Source of the DNA: Planctomycetota bacterium
GTDB lineage: Bacteria; Planctomycetota; Phycisphaerae; Phycisphaerales; SM1A02
NCBI GenBank assembly: GCA_024230295.1
Contig: JAAERN010000009.1
Location: forward strand, 124,001 to 188,000
Length of the DNA stretch: 64,000 bases
Direction of reading: 5' to 3'
The position numbers were made by a program, and so were the translations under genes. The notes beneath the pieces are model-generated. The model did no database searches. It worked only from the letters and a program-made list of their open reading frames with translations, and had not been told where the DNA came from. Below, piece after piece: positions 8,506 to 16,588 of the stretch. Within the stretch, counting starts at the first letter, position 1. Each line of letters begins with the position of its first letter.

Positions 8506-10461
8506 TCAGTTTCCTTGTCCGAAGACCTGCTCAAATTCGGTGGCAATCGATCCACTGCCGAACTGTTGAATATTCTCGGTATCCACAGGCCTTCCCTTGC
8601 CGCGGGCCTCTTCGACCGGCGTTAACTCTGGGATGTGGTAGTCGCCATGCGGCATCGTGGGCAGTTCGCTCCACGCCGCATCGGCGCACCGCTGCATGGT
8701 GGCATCTATATTGTTCCGCAGTGCTCGAATTTCGCTGTGAATCTCATGGGATGCCATCGCGACGCAGTGGTCAACGATGCTTCGATCATGCTCGAGTGAG
8801 GCGCCGTCGAGTCCGTTTCGGATGTCGCGGTCAAACTTCGAGAGCACGCTGGTCAAGGCGAAGAGCCAGATCGAACACCAACTGAGCCGCTGCTGAACCA
8901 TTTGAGCCGTGACGAGGCTCTCGCCGTGATCTTTGAACGCGAGCTTGACCTGGTGGCTAAATTCGCGAGTGAGCGATTCGAGTTCATCAGCATGATGCTG
9001 CATTGACGAGTGAAGTTTTGTGATCTTCGGAGCTGGCGGCCGTACGCCGAGGAAGAGCTGCATCGCAATCTTTATTGCGGGGCCCATGTGCTTTATCGGG
9101 GCGGCCTTCACACCAAGCATATATTCGCCGAGTTGTTTGGAACCATAAGCAAAGATGAACGAGTGCATCACCTCGTTTGCGCCTTCGACAATTCGATTGA
9201 TGCGGGAGTCTCGCCAGAGCCTCTCGACAGTGGCTTCGGTCATGTACCCCTCACCGCCCATGATCTGAAGCGCCCGGTCGCAGGTCTGGTATCCCATCTC
9301 TGAGCAGAAGACCTTGCAGATAGCGGTCTCGACCATGATGTCTTCGTCGCTTCGATCGACGATACCGGTCGTCATGTAGAGCATGGCGTCCATCGAGTAG
9401 CACATGGCGGCCATCTGGGCGAGATGATCACGAACGAGGTCAAACTCACCGATGGGTCGCTCGAATTGGTAGCGAAGTTGCGACCATTTGAGGGCCTGCT
9501 TGTACGCCGAAACACCAGCACCGACCATGCCGGCCGAGAGCGTGCACCGGCCGTAGTTCAGACAGGTCAGAGCGATCTTCAAGCCCTGCCCCTCTTTGTA
9601 CAGGAGGTTGGCCCGCGGCACTTTGACGTTGGTGAACCTGATGCGTGCTTGCCAAGTACCGCGGATGCCACACTTGGATCGATTGGAACTAAAGATGTCG
9701 ACGCCTTCCATGTCGGGCGTCACGATGAGCGCGGTGACCTTGTCTTTTTCCTTGCCAGTGCGAGGGTCGACAAGTCGCTGCTTAGCCATCACGGTAAACA
9801 TGCCGGAGAGTGCGGCAGAGGTGGCCCACTTCTTTTCGCCGTTGATGATGTAGTGCTCGCCGTCCTCGGTGACATCGCAACGGGTCTCAGGGCTACCGGC
9901 ATCACACCCGACGTTTGGCTCGGAGAGGCAGAAGGCGCTGAGCATGTCGTTCGAGATCCGAGGCAGCCAGTATTTCTTCTGTTCCTCGGAACCGAATAGC
10001 GTAATGGCGCCGCACCCGATCGACTGGTGCGCGGAAACGACGACTGCGGTCGAGCCACAGGTGCGGCCGATTCGCTCAAGTACGCGGTTGTAACTCGTGA
10101 CGCCGAATCCACCACCGCCATATTCGGCAGGAACGATCATTCCCATCGCGCCTATTTCAAAGAGCCGCTTGAGCGCCCAGTGGGGGATCTCTTGCGTGCG
10201 GTCGATTTCAAACGCGGGGTGCTCGTTCTTGAGATAGTCGTCGAGCTCGGCGATCACCTGATCGCACCGCGCAGTCTCTTCGGCAGAGGATTCGGGATAC
10301 GGGAAGACGTCTCGCTCCAGAATGTTGCCCCAGAACAGGTTCTTGCAGAAACCCATTTGATCGGGATCTGGGCCGAGCATTTCTTCGGCGGCCTTGATCT
10401 GCTTGATGTCACGGGCATCAACATTCTTGAGACTGTCGGCAAGCGAGGGCTTGGTACTCAT
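8506..10461 (-). CDS. Acyl-CoA dehydrogenase, VLCAD/ACAD9-like long form
   Basis: 651 residues, longer than the ~380-residue short-chain enzymes because of a C-terminal helical extension, as in VLCAD/ACAD9-type proteins. Visible motifs are FAD/substrate segments CLSEPNVGCDAGS and NGEKKWATSA, the C-terminal-domain QIMGGEGYMTE, and the catalytic base Glu426 in RIVEGANEVM. It introduces the alpha-beta double bond in acyl-CoA and passes electrons to ETF. Its place between enoyl-CoA hydratase genes and the leucine dehydrogenase/BCKDH genes suggests a role in degrading branched-chain acyl-CoA or fatty acyl-CoA; the chain-length preference cannot be read from the sequence. Confidence 0.92.
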   Translation of the reverse strand: MSTKPSLADSLKNVDARDIKQIKAAEEMLGPDPDQMGFCKNLFWGNILERDVFPYPESSAEETARCDQVIAELDDYLKNEHPAFEIDRTQEIPHWALKRLFEIGAMGMIVPAEYGGGGFGVTSYNRVLERIGRTCGSTAVVVSAHQSIGCGAITLFGSEEQKKYWLPRISNDMLSAFCLSEPNVGCDAGSPETRCDVTEDGEHYIINGEKKWATSAALSGMFTVMAKQRLVDPRTGKEKDKVTALIVTPDMEGVDIFSSNRSKCGIRGTWQARIRFTNVKVPRANLLYKEGQGLKIALTCLNYGRCTLSAGMVGAGVSAYKQALKWSQLRYQFERPIGEFDLVRDHLAQMAAMCYSMDAMLYMTTGIVDRSDEDIMVETAICKVFCSEMGYQTCDRALQIMGGEGYMTEATVERLWRDSRINRIVEGANEVMHSFIFAYGSKQLGEYMLGVKAAPIKHMGPAIKIAMQLFLGVRPPAPKITKLHSSMQHHADELESLTREFSHQVKLAFKDHGESLVTAQMVQQRLSWCSIWLFALTSVLSKFDRDIRNGLDGASLEHDRSIVDHCVAMASHEIHSEIRALRNNIDATMQRCADAAWSELPTMPHGDYHIPELTPVEEARGKGRPVDTENIQQFGSGSIATEFEQVFGQGN

Positions 10462-10530
10462 CGGTCTGAAACTCCGGGGTATGAATCGGATGGTTGCAAA
10501 GTGAGGGCTGGGCAGAACGAGGGGCGATAT

Positions 10531-11406
10531 CTAAGCGTTTCTCGAGAGGAACTGCTGAAGCTGTGCTTGGGTGTGCTCGGTGTTGCGAAGGGACACGAGC
10601 CCTTCGATTTCCATTTCAAGGCCAGCGGAAATGCCATCCTTGACTCCTGTGGCGATGCAGTGGGCGACGACTCCCGCAGCCTCATCGGAGGCGGGGTCGT
10701 GCCGCACGTGATCAACCGCAGCGAGCACCATTTCCTCATCGCATGAGGCGATGGTTCGGGGCAGGTCGGCGGGCTCAAGCGAACCGGCCAGGGTCGCCGC
10801 CGCTGACATAATCTCAGTCGGCGTGCTGACCGTGACATCAACGAGATCGTCCGGCATGGCATCACTCTTGAAAGATGTGCCGGAGGCAATGGCAGCCACG
10901 CTGATGTCGGGGGCGATGCGAGCGGGAAGAAGTTGTGTTCCACCCCATCCTGGTACGAGTCCGAGCGATGCCTCGGGCAGGCCGATTCGGTAGGGTTTGC
11001 CCCGCATCGATATCGCGCTCGCCACGATTCCGTGGCAGTGCAGTGCCAACTCCAGTCCGCCGCCGAGGGTGGCGCCAGTGATGGCTGCTATGACGGGAAA
11101 GGGGAGCGCCGAGAGGCGAGCAAACGCTGTTTGTCCCTCGGAAAGATACGTCTCGAGTTCTTCATCGCTCAGGCTCTGAATCTCTTTGAGATCGGCGCCA
11201 GCAACCCACACACGCTCGTCGCGACTGCGAATGATGAGAAACGCCGGGGGATCCGACTCGAGCGCATCAATCGAAGCATTCAACCGAGCCAGCATGGTTT
11301 GATCAAACACGACGACGCTTTGGTGGGGCGCTTCCAGCCACAGAACCGCCGAGCCATCTTGATCGCGGTCGATCGGGAAGGTCTTGGTTGCTGAGGTCGT
11401 GGTCAT
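10531..11406 (-). CDS. Enoyl-CoA hydratase/isomerase family protein (FadJ/FadB N-domain-like)
   Basis: 291 residues with an AAGGAG ribosome-binding site 10 bases before ATG 11406. Crotonase-fold features are VWVAGADLKEI (oxyanion hole), GATLGGGLELALHCH and the segment with the second catalytic glutamate, GLPEASLGLVPGWGGTQLLP. The latter strongly resembles the N-terminal hydratase domain of the multifunctional beta-oxidation proteins, but no hydroxyacyl-CoA dehydrogenase domain follows. It hydrates trans-2-enoyl-CoA, the product of the acyl-CoA dehydrogenase 69 bases downstream. The last ~70 residues are helical and Gln-rich. Confidence 0.88.
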   Translation of the reverse strand: MTTTSATKTFPIDRDQDGSAVLWLEAPHQSVVVFDQTMLARLNASIDALESDPPAFLIIRSRDERVWVAGADLKEIQSLSDEELETYLSEGQTAFARLSALPFPVIAAITGATLGGGLELALHCHGIVASAISMRGKPYRIGLPEASLGLVPGWGGTQLLPARIAPDISVAAIASGTSFKSDAMPDDLVDVTVSTPTEIMSAAATLAGSLEPADLPRTIASCDEEMVLAAVDHVRHDPASDEAAGVVAHCIATGVKDGISAGLEMEIEGLVSLRNTEHTQAQLQQFLSRNA

Positions 11407-11705
11407 GGTGGAACTGCTCCTTGGCGGGCTCGCTGGGGATCACACATTTCCATGGGAGCAGCCACGCTCCCGGACCCCGTCGATCTATAAGTTGTATTCG
11501 TCGTTGCAGCGCCTGCAATACGGGCTGCAACGGTCACAAAGAGGCCTGAGCCTCCGTTCCCCGCCATAACCGATACCCAAAGGTCCAACTTTGGCGGTGG
11601 CCCCCTATGGTAGCAAAAACAGCGGTCTGTGGCACAGCCCTTATCCATCCACCTGTGCTCCACGTATGGAGGCCAAAGTAGCCTAAGCCGCCTGTTAAGT
11701 GATAT
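11407..11705. other. Intergenic region between the two enoyl-CoA hydratase genes
   Basis: About 300 bases with no convincing ORF on either strand. It should hold the promoter for the downstream hydratase/acyl-CoA dehydrogenase/BCKDH run and the end of the upstream hydratase transcript. The only feature I can name is the Shine-Dalgarno CAAGGAG just before 11406; no clear terminator hairpin with T-run is visible. Confidence 0.5.
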
Positions 11706-12458
11706 TTATGGTTGTTTTGAGTTGTAGATTGGCGTCAGCCTGGACTGGGCTTCTTCCCCAGCCATGACCTTGGTGGAGAGGTCGGCCCCCTTCAGCAGGG
11801 TTTCGGCCGAGGGAGACGCATCCAGTTCATTGAGCCAATGCTTCGTGACGGCGATCGCCTGCTGGCCGCCGCGGGCGAGTTGGGTGGCCATCGCCGCGAC
11901 TGACGCATCGAGCGATTCTCGGGGCACGAGTTGATCAACCAGCCCAAGACGGAGGGCCTCTTCGCCCGTGCACGTGCCGCCCTGAAGCAGCATCGCTCGG
12001 GCAGGTCCTGCTCCAATTTTGCGAATGAGCCATGGCGCGACAACCGCCGGACAAATGCCGAGTGTGACTTCTGGATACCCGAGTTTCACTTCAGGATGCG
12101 CCACCGTGAGATCGGTGACAGCTGCCAGTCCACATCCACCACCAATGGCGGCGCCGTGCACACGGGCAATCGTTGGGACAGGCAGCGATCGGATTCGTCC
12201 AGTCGCAGTTGCAAGTCCTCTCAGCATGCCGCCCATCGCTTCAGGGTCATGGAGCACGCCTCGCAGGTCCATACCAGCGCAAAACGCCTTGCCGTGCCCA
12301 CCAATTACGAGTACACGCAGCGCGGATTCAGATTCGAGAGCGTCGAGCGTTTCGTGAAGCGACTCGATCAATTCCGGAGAGAGCGCATTGCGTTTCTCCG
12401 GCCGATTCAGTTCTAAGGTGAAGACGCCGCCTTCACTTGTGAGGTCGATGAGCGACAT
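11706..12458 (-). CDS. Enoyl-CoA hydratase/isomerase family protein (methylglutaconyl-CoA hydratase-like)
   Basis: 250 residues from ATG 12458; a TTG six bases further upstream (12464) is an alternative and neither has a strong ribosome-binding site. Crotonase motifs are NRPEKRNALSPEL, GKAFCAGMDLRGV (oxyanion hole), GAAIGGGCGLAAVTD and GYPEVTLGICPAVVAPWL. The A-G-x-D-L pattern and overall shape resemble hydratases of leucine degradation (LiuC/AUH type), which would suit the downstream BCKDH genes, though the crotonase family is too versatile to be sure. It follows trpC by 52 bases on the same strand. Confidence 0.88.
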   Translation of the reverse strand: MSLIDLTSEGGVFTLELNRPEKRNALSPELIESLHETLDALESESALRVLVIGGHGKAFCAGMDLRGVLHDPEAMGGMLRGLATATGRIRSLPVPTIARVHGAAIGGGCGLAAVTDLTVAHPEVKLGYPEVTLGICPAVVAPWLIRKIGAGPARAMLLQGGTCTGEEALRLGLVDQLVPRESLDASVAAMATQLARGGQQAIAVTKHWLNELDASPSAETLLKGADLSTKVMAGEEAQSRLTPIYNSKQP

Positions 12459-12510
12459 GGCCAAGAGAATACGCTTCAGCAGGCATTGCTGCTGAGAAGT
12501 GCACGTTCAC

Positions 12511-13338
12511 TCAATCCCAGGGTGTACCAAGGAGTTCCCGAAGGGCCTGTCCTGGCGAATGCTGCCGTAGGAGGCTCTCGCCGATCAGGAATCGGCGGAT
12601 GCCATGACGCACCATCCGCTCGATATCCGAGGTTGTTCGGATACCGGATTCTGTGACAAGAATGTCGCGGTGATCGTCGACCAGTTCCAGCATTCGAACC
12701 GTGTGGCTGATATCGGTTTTCATCGTCGTCAAGTTTCGATTGTTGATTCCCAGAAGCATGTATCCAGGGTGGGGGAATCCGACGTGCCGACGTACTCGCA
12801 GCAGGTTCTCGATGTCGTGCACCTCGACCAGTGCCGTCATATCGAGTTCATGGGCCAGAATCAGCATGTCCATCATCTGGCCCTCTGAGAGGCATTCGGA
12901 GATGAGCAGAACTGCATCAGCACCAGCCGCGCGTGCCTCCCATACCTGCCACGTGTCGATCAGGAAGTCCTTCCGAAGGACCGGCAGGCTGACGGACGCC
13001 TTGATTGCATCGATCGTATCAATCGAGCCACCGAAGAATTGATCATCTGTGAGGCAAGAGATCGCGACCGCTCCTGCGTTTTCGTACTGTAGAGCGATGT
13101 CTACTGGATCGAAGTCCGCGCGAATCTCACCGGCTGAGGGGCTTCGCTTCTTGACTTCTGCAATGACGTTGACCCCGCCCGGGCCGAGCCCGGTGGCGAC
13201 TGCTGAAAAGAAGTTACGAGGGGGCGGTGCATCGGCGACTCGCGCCTTGAGTTCATCCAAGGATCGTTGCGATCGTTTCTCCGCGACTTCAACGCGTTTG
13301 TGCTCGATTATTTTTGCCAGTGTCGGTGGGGTCGTCAT
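12511..13338 (-). CDS. trpC: Indole-3-glycerol-phosphate synthase
   Basis: 275 residues, a TIM barrel of normal size. It converts CdRP to indole-3-glycerol phosphate in tryptophan synthesis. Recognisable segments are EVKKRSPSAGEI (catalytic lysine), ISCLTDDQFFGGS, PVLRKDFLI, EVHD, LLGINNRNL and VTESGI. ATG 13338 gives the family-typical start MTTPPTLAKIIEHKR; the longer frame adds 19 low-complexity residues. The ATG shares the bases CATG with the ATG of the divergent CPBP protease gene, so the two start codons overlap by 2 bases. No other trp biosynthetic gene is adjacent; trpS lies 1 kb away on the other strand. Confidence 0.95.
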   Translation of the reverse strand: MTTPPTLAKIIEHKRVEVAEKRSQRSLDELKARVADAPPPRNFFSAVATGLGPGGVNVIAEVKKRSPSAGEIRADFDPVDIALQYENAGAVAISCLTDDQFFGGSIDTIDAIKASVSLPVLRKDFLIDTWQVWEARAAGADAVLLISECLSEGQMMDMLILAHELDMTALVEVHDIENLLRVRRHVGFPHPGYMLLGINNRNLTTMKTDISHTVRMLELVDDHRDILVTESGIRTTSDIERMVRHGIRRFLIGESLLRQHSPGQALRELLGTPWD

Positions 13339-14281
13339 GGTGGTCGATTCTGCAGCGGGTAATTCCTGCGCTACTCTAGCCGCAGCGGACGCCACAGCAG
13401 CAACTCAATCGGCGGATGGTTGGATCTCATTCTGGCCCATTCTGGTTGGTGGCTTGGCGGCAGCCATCTTTGCGGGCTCTGGATGGTGGCGGCTTCGCCG
13501 CATACCTGTTCGTCCGTGGCGATTCGGGCCCGGAACTGGCATTCTCACATTCATTTTGGCCATCATCCTTGGAGGTATCGCTGGTGGAGTCGTCATCTCG
13601 GTGACCGACGTAGATATCGAGACGCCGGAGTCGGTTGCCTTGCTGCTGCCTGTCATGCTTGCCGGTTGGATGGCACAGCTGATTGCAGCATCGTGCCTGC
13701 CTTGGGTGCGGCTCTTTGTAGAGGGACGTCGCACGTCGATCGATCGCCGCATGCCTCGCCGCGGGGCTGTCTGCCCCGATCGGAGGCGTTCGCGGTGGTC
13801 AGCGGTTTTGGTTGGCGGGGTTGGACTCGTTTTGTTCTGGCCCATGACACTGGCCGCGTCGGCGATAGCCGGGATTCTCTGGCAGATGCTGACGAACCAC
13901 GCACCGGTTCCAATCGCGCATGATCTGCTGCGACAACTCGCAGAAGCGGGGCCAACAACCGCCGCGATTGCCACGGTAGCCGCGGTCATCGTGCTGCCCG
14001 CAATCGTTGAGGAGACCCTGTACAGGGGACTGTTGCAGGAGTCCTTTCGAAGGGCGAGGCTTTTCAGTTCGGGAGCACCCTGGCAGTCAATCGTCCTCGC
14101 GAGCCTGGTTTTCACCGTCATGCATCTCGGGGCGGTGGATCCGCATGGCTTGGTCGGGCTCTTCGTATTGTCTCTGGGGTTCGGCTGGGCATACGCTCGA
14201 ACCGGGCGATTGACAGCCTCAATCACGATGCACATGGCCTTCAATGCGGGCAACATTCTGTTGGCTGTACCGTGGATCTGA
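13337..14281 (+). CDS. CPBP-family intramembrane metalloprotease
   Basis: 314 residues with several hydrophobic helices. The Abi/Rce1-type motifs are all present in the last third: VEETLYRGLLQ (EExxxR), FTVMHLGAVD (FxxxH) and MHMAFNAGN (HxxxN). Members cleave membrane-anchored substrates or act in prenyl-protein-like processing and bacteriocin immunity; the target here is unknown. ATG 13337 is the only good start before the first membrane helix, with a weak GGTGGGG five bases upstream. The frame runs further upstream only as antisense of trpC. The start overlaps the trpC start codon. The gene ends 22 bases before trpS. Confidence 0.85.
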   Translation: MVVDSAAGNSCATLAAADATAATQSADGWISFWPILVGGLAAAIFAGSGWWRLRRIPVRPWRFGPGTGILTFILAIILGGIAGGVVISVTDVDIETPESVALLLPVMLAGWMAQLIAASCLPWVRLFVEGRRTSIDRRMPRRGAVCPDRRRSRWSAVLVGGVGLVLFWPMTLAASAIAGILWQMLTNHAPVPIAHDLLRQLAEAGPTTAAIATVAAVIVLPAIVEETLYRGLLQESFRRARLFSSGAPWQSIVLASLVFTVMHLGAVDPHGLVGLFVLSLGFGWAYARTGRLTASITMHMAFNAGNILLAVPWI

Positions 14282-14303
14282 GGGAGGGGTATCCTCTCGC
14301 CCC

Positions 14304-15377
14304 ATGTCCACACGGCACCGCATATTGACGGGCGACACGCCCACCGGAAACCTCCACATTGGTCACTGGGTCGGATCGGTGAAGCGCCGGGTTGAGTTGC
14401 AATCAGAGCACGAGTGCTATTTCCTGATTGCCAACCTCCATGCCTACACAACTCGGGCGGATAAGCCACACGATGTCCACAGGGATTGCATCGAAGTTGC
14501 TCGCGATGCGTTGGCGATGGGTGTCGATCCGGAGAAGGCCGCAATCTTCCTGCAGAGTGAGGTGCCGGCGCTCTCTGAACTCACCTACCTGTTTGCGATG
14601 CTGTTGCCATTCAACAGAGTCATGCGCAATCCAACCCTCAAGGACGAGTTGCAGGTCAAGGGATTGGCTGACAACTACTCCTTTGGATTTCCACTCTACA
14701 CCGTTGGGCAGACTGCTGACATTCTGGCGTTTCGTGCGCACAGCGTTCCCGTCGGTGAAGATCAGGTGCCGCATCTCGAACTCACTCGCGAAGTTGCGCG
14801 GCGTTTCAACAAGATGTACTGCGGCGTGGCTGACAAAGCGCCCGACGAGGAACATGAACAACTCGGTGGTATCTTCCCTATTCCAGTTGCGGACGTCGGG
14901 AAGGTCGGCCGGCTTGTTGGAACCGACGGGCAGAACAAGATGAGCAAGTCGCTGGGCAACACGATTCATGTCATCGATACGCCCAAGCAAGTGAAGAAGA
15001 AGATCGGCAAGATTTACACCGGACAGGACAGCCGTCAGCCGACGGACCCGGGCATCATCGACCCCGAGAAAAACCCGCTCTTTCAATATCTGGACGTCTT
15101 CGTCAACGATGAGGACATGAAGTCCGATATTCGTGATCGATACGAGCGCGGAGACAATATCGGTGACGGTGAGGTCAAGATGCTGGTTGCAGATGCGATC
15201 AATGAACTTCTGGAGCCCATGCGAGAGCGACGCAAGGCGTACGAAGACGACGCAGTGGTGCTCAATGTGCTGAGAGCAGGAACCGCGAAAGCAGTAGAAG
15301 CGACCGAAACGACGCTTGCGATGGCCAAAAATGCTTCCGGCACAGGATTTTTCCCACGAACGGTGTCGTTCTGCTGA
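14304..15377 (+). CDS. trpS: Tryptophanyl-tRNA synthetase
   Basis: 357 residues, a class I synthetase that charges tRNA-Trp. The HIGH-equivalent TGNLHIGHWVGS lies near residues 13-24 and the KMSKS loop is exact at residues 212-216. The C-terminal anticodon-binding helices end in a short unusual tail, GTGFFPRTVSFC. ATG 14304 begins MSTRHRILTGDTPTG; the longer frame would overlap the CPBP gene. It lies 22 bases downstream of the CPBP gene and may share its transcript. Confidence 0.95.
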   Translation: MSTRHRILTGDTPTGNLHIGHWVGSVKRRVELQSEHECYFLIANLHAYTTRADKPHDVHRDCIEVARDALAMGVDPEKAAIFLQSEVPALSELTYLFAMLLPFNRVMRNPTLKDELQVKGLADNYSFGFPLYTVGQTADILAFRAHSVPVGEDQVPHLELTREVARRFNKMYCGVADKAPDEEHEQLGGIFPIPVADVGKVGRLVGTDGQNKMSKSLGNTIHVIDTPKQVKKKIGKIYTGQDSRQPTDPGIIDPEKNPLFQYLDVFVNDEDMKSDIRDRYERGDNIGDGEVKMLVADAINELLEPMRERRKAYEDDAVVLNVLRAGTAKAVEATETTLAMAKNASGTGFFPRTVSFC

Positions 15378-15408
15378 CTTGGACCGAATCGGGCCGATAG
15401 CAGTCCCC

Positions 15409-15654
15409 ATGGGCTCGTCCGAGCAAACCTGTTGTCCATACGTCGATCTGGGCCATCCTGCCTGTGGTGACAGGTTCCGTCTCGACAGTCTGGCGGACGT
15501 ACTCGATTACTGTTTCTCTGATGGTCACCGCTGCTGCGAATCGCACGCGGTGATTCAACGCGGCGCCAAGGGTGGGGTTCCCATGCCGCAACCCATCATC
15601 ATCACGGTGTCATGCCATGACCGCTCCGAACAACTTCGACCAACCGGTTCGTGA
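15409..15654 (+). CDS. Small Cys-rich hypothetical protein overlapping xerD
   Basis: 81 residues. I could not assign a known function. The N-terminal 50 residues look structured: TCCPYVDLGHPACGDRF, then LDSLADVLDYCF, then HRCCESHAV, giving seven cysteines if the later SCHD is included. The pattern CPY-x-DL ... C ... RF-x-L resembles short Cys-rich planctomycete proteins I recall but cannot verify. Codon choice is similar to neighbours. The last 38 bases overlap the xerD start in another frame, and the gene follows trpS by 31 bases. No clear Shine-Dalgarno precedes ATG 15409. It may be a small metal-binding protein; this is inference. Confidence 0.5.
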   Translation: MGSSEQTCCPYVDLGHPACGDRFRLDSLADVLDYCFSDGHRCCESHAVIQRGAKGGVPMPQPIIITVSCHDRSEQLRPTGS

Positions 15655-16546
15655 CTTCCTGACGTGGCTCCGAGTCGAGGGTGGCCTCTCCGAGGCCACG
15701 CTTGCTGCGTATCACGCCGACCTGCGAGATATGGTCGAAGACCTTCGTGGTAATGCGATCAGTGATCTTGGCGCGGTTGGTCCACGCGATTTGGCGGCGC
15801 ATGTGCAGATGCTCCACCGTGAGCGAGGGCTTCAACCAAGTAGCATCGCGCGGCACCTCTCCACGATTCGAATGTTGTTTCGCTGGTTGGAGGCGGAGCG
15901 GCGTATTGACAGAAGCCCGGCTGGCCCGCTAGTGCCACCCACTCGATGGAAGCGTTTGCCTGGCGTGCTGACTCCGAAGCAAATGCGAGCATTGATCGAA
16001 GCGGCGGGACCAGGAACCAGTCGCCTCTGGGAACGGGACCGCGCACTGGTTGAGATCATGTATGGGGCAGGCCTTCGCGCCAGTGAAGTGTGCGCGCTTC
16101 GCGTGGGCGACTGGAAACGCGAGCTTGAGGTCGTGCTCGTCACGGGGAAAGGCGACAAGCAGCGGCTTGTACCGATCGGGAAGCCTGCCATCGAAGCATT
16201 GGACCAGTACTGCGGTGATCTGCGAAATCATCTCGCGCGGTTCCCAGACCGACGGTCGGACGATCGACTCTTGCTTTCGCATACAGGACGACCGTTGGAG
16301 CGGGTTGCCGTGTGGCAGATCATTCGTCGGCTCGCTGCGCGTGCAGATCTCGGCCATGTGCATCCGCATATGCTCAGACATAGCTTTGCCACGCACCTTC
16401 TTGCGGGTGGCGCAGACCTCCGTGTTGTGCAGGAACTCCTCGGCCATGCCGATATCGGCACGACGCAGATCTATACGCACATTGATCGATCACGCCTGAG
16501 AGATGTGGTGGAGCAGTACCTGCCCCGGACGAAGAAGGCGGGCTGA
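15617..16546 (+). CDS. xerD: Tyrosine recombinase XerC/XerD family
   Basis: 309 residues, the standard Xer length, with a SAM-like core-binding domain (residues 1-100) and a catalytic domain. The full active-site set is visible: Arg154 (AGLRASEV), Lys178 (TGKGDKQR), His251 and Arg254 (HPHMLRHSF), His277 (LLGHADIG) and the nucleophile Tyr286 (TQIYTHID). Resolves chromosome dimers at dif or acts similarly. ATG 15617 gives a family-like N-terminus; the longer frame to 15572 is not needed. There is no accompanying integrase context such as direct repeats or a tRNA, so it is a housekeeping Xer enzyme rather than a phage integrase. Confidence 0.93.
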   Translation: MTAPNNFDQPVRDFLTWLRVEGGLSEATLAAYHADLRDMVEDLRGNAISDLGAVGPRDLAAHVQMLHRERGLQPSSIARHLSTIRMLFRWLEAERRIDRSPAGPLVPPTRWKRLPGVLTPKQMRALIEAAGPGTSRLWERDRALVEIMYGAGLRASEVCALRVGDWKRELEVVLVTGKGDKQRLVPIGKPAIEALDQYCGDLRNHLARFPDRRSDDRLLLSHTGRPLERVAVWQIIRRLAARADLGHVHPHMLRHSFATHLLAGGADLRVVQELLGHADIGTTQIYTHIDRSRLRDVVEQYLPRTKKAG

Positions 16547-16588
16547 GGAGTCGTTGACTCGCGCTCTGTGGCCGCTACTATCACAGCC

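Noticed and set aside
12470-12500. TCAGCAG - GCATTG - CTGCTGA hairpin between trpC and the enoyl-CoA hydratase gene
   Set aside because: A 7 bp stem without a T-run on the minus-strand side; too weak to call a terminator.
13049-13336. Upstream extension of the CPBP reading frame
   Set aside because: It is antisense to trpC, with no family-like sequence; the ATG at 13337 fits the first membrane helix and the ribosome-binding site better.
13405-14544. 379-residue minus-strand frame over the CPBP gene
   Set aside because: Rich in Pro, Arg and Ser with no recognisable domain; it is a shadow of the CPBP gene and the start of trpS in a GC-rich region.
14403-15410. 335-residue minus-strand frame over trpS
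   Set aside because: Opposite to a well-supported synthetase gene with intact HIGH and KMSKS motifs; composition is not protein-like.
16548-16560. GAGTC-GTT-GACTC mini-hairpin after xerD
   Set aside because: Only a 5 bp stem with a three-base loop and no T-run; probably chance.
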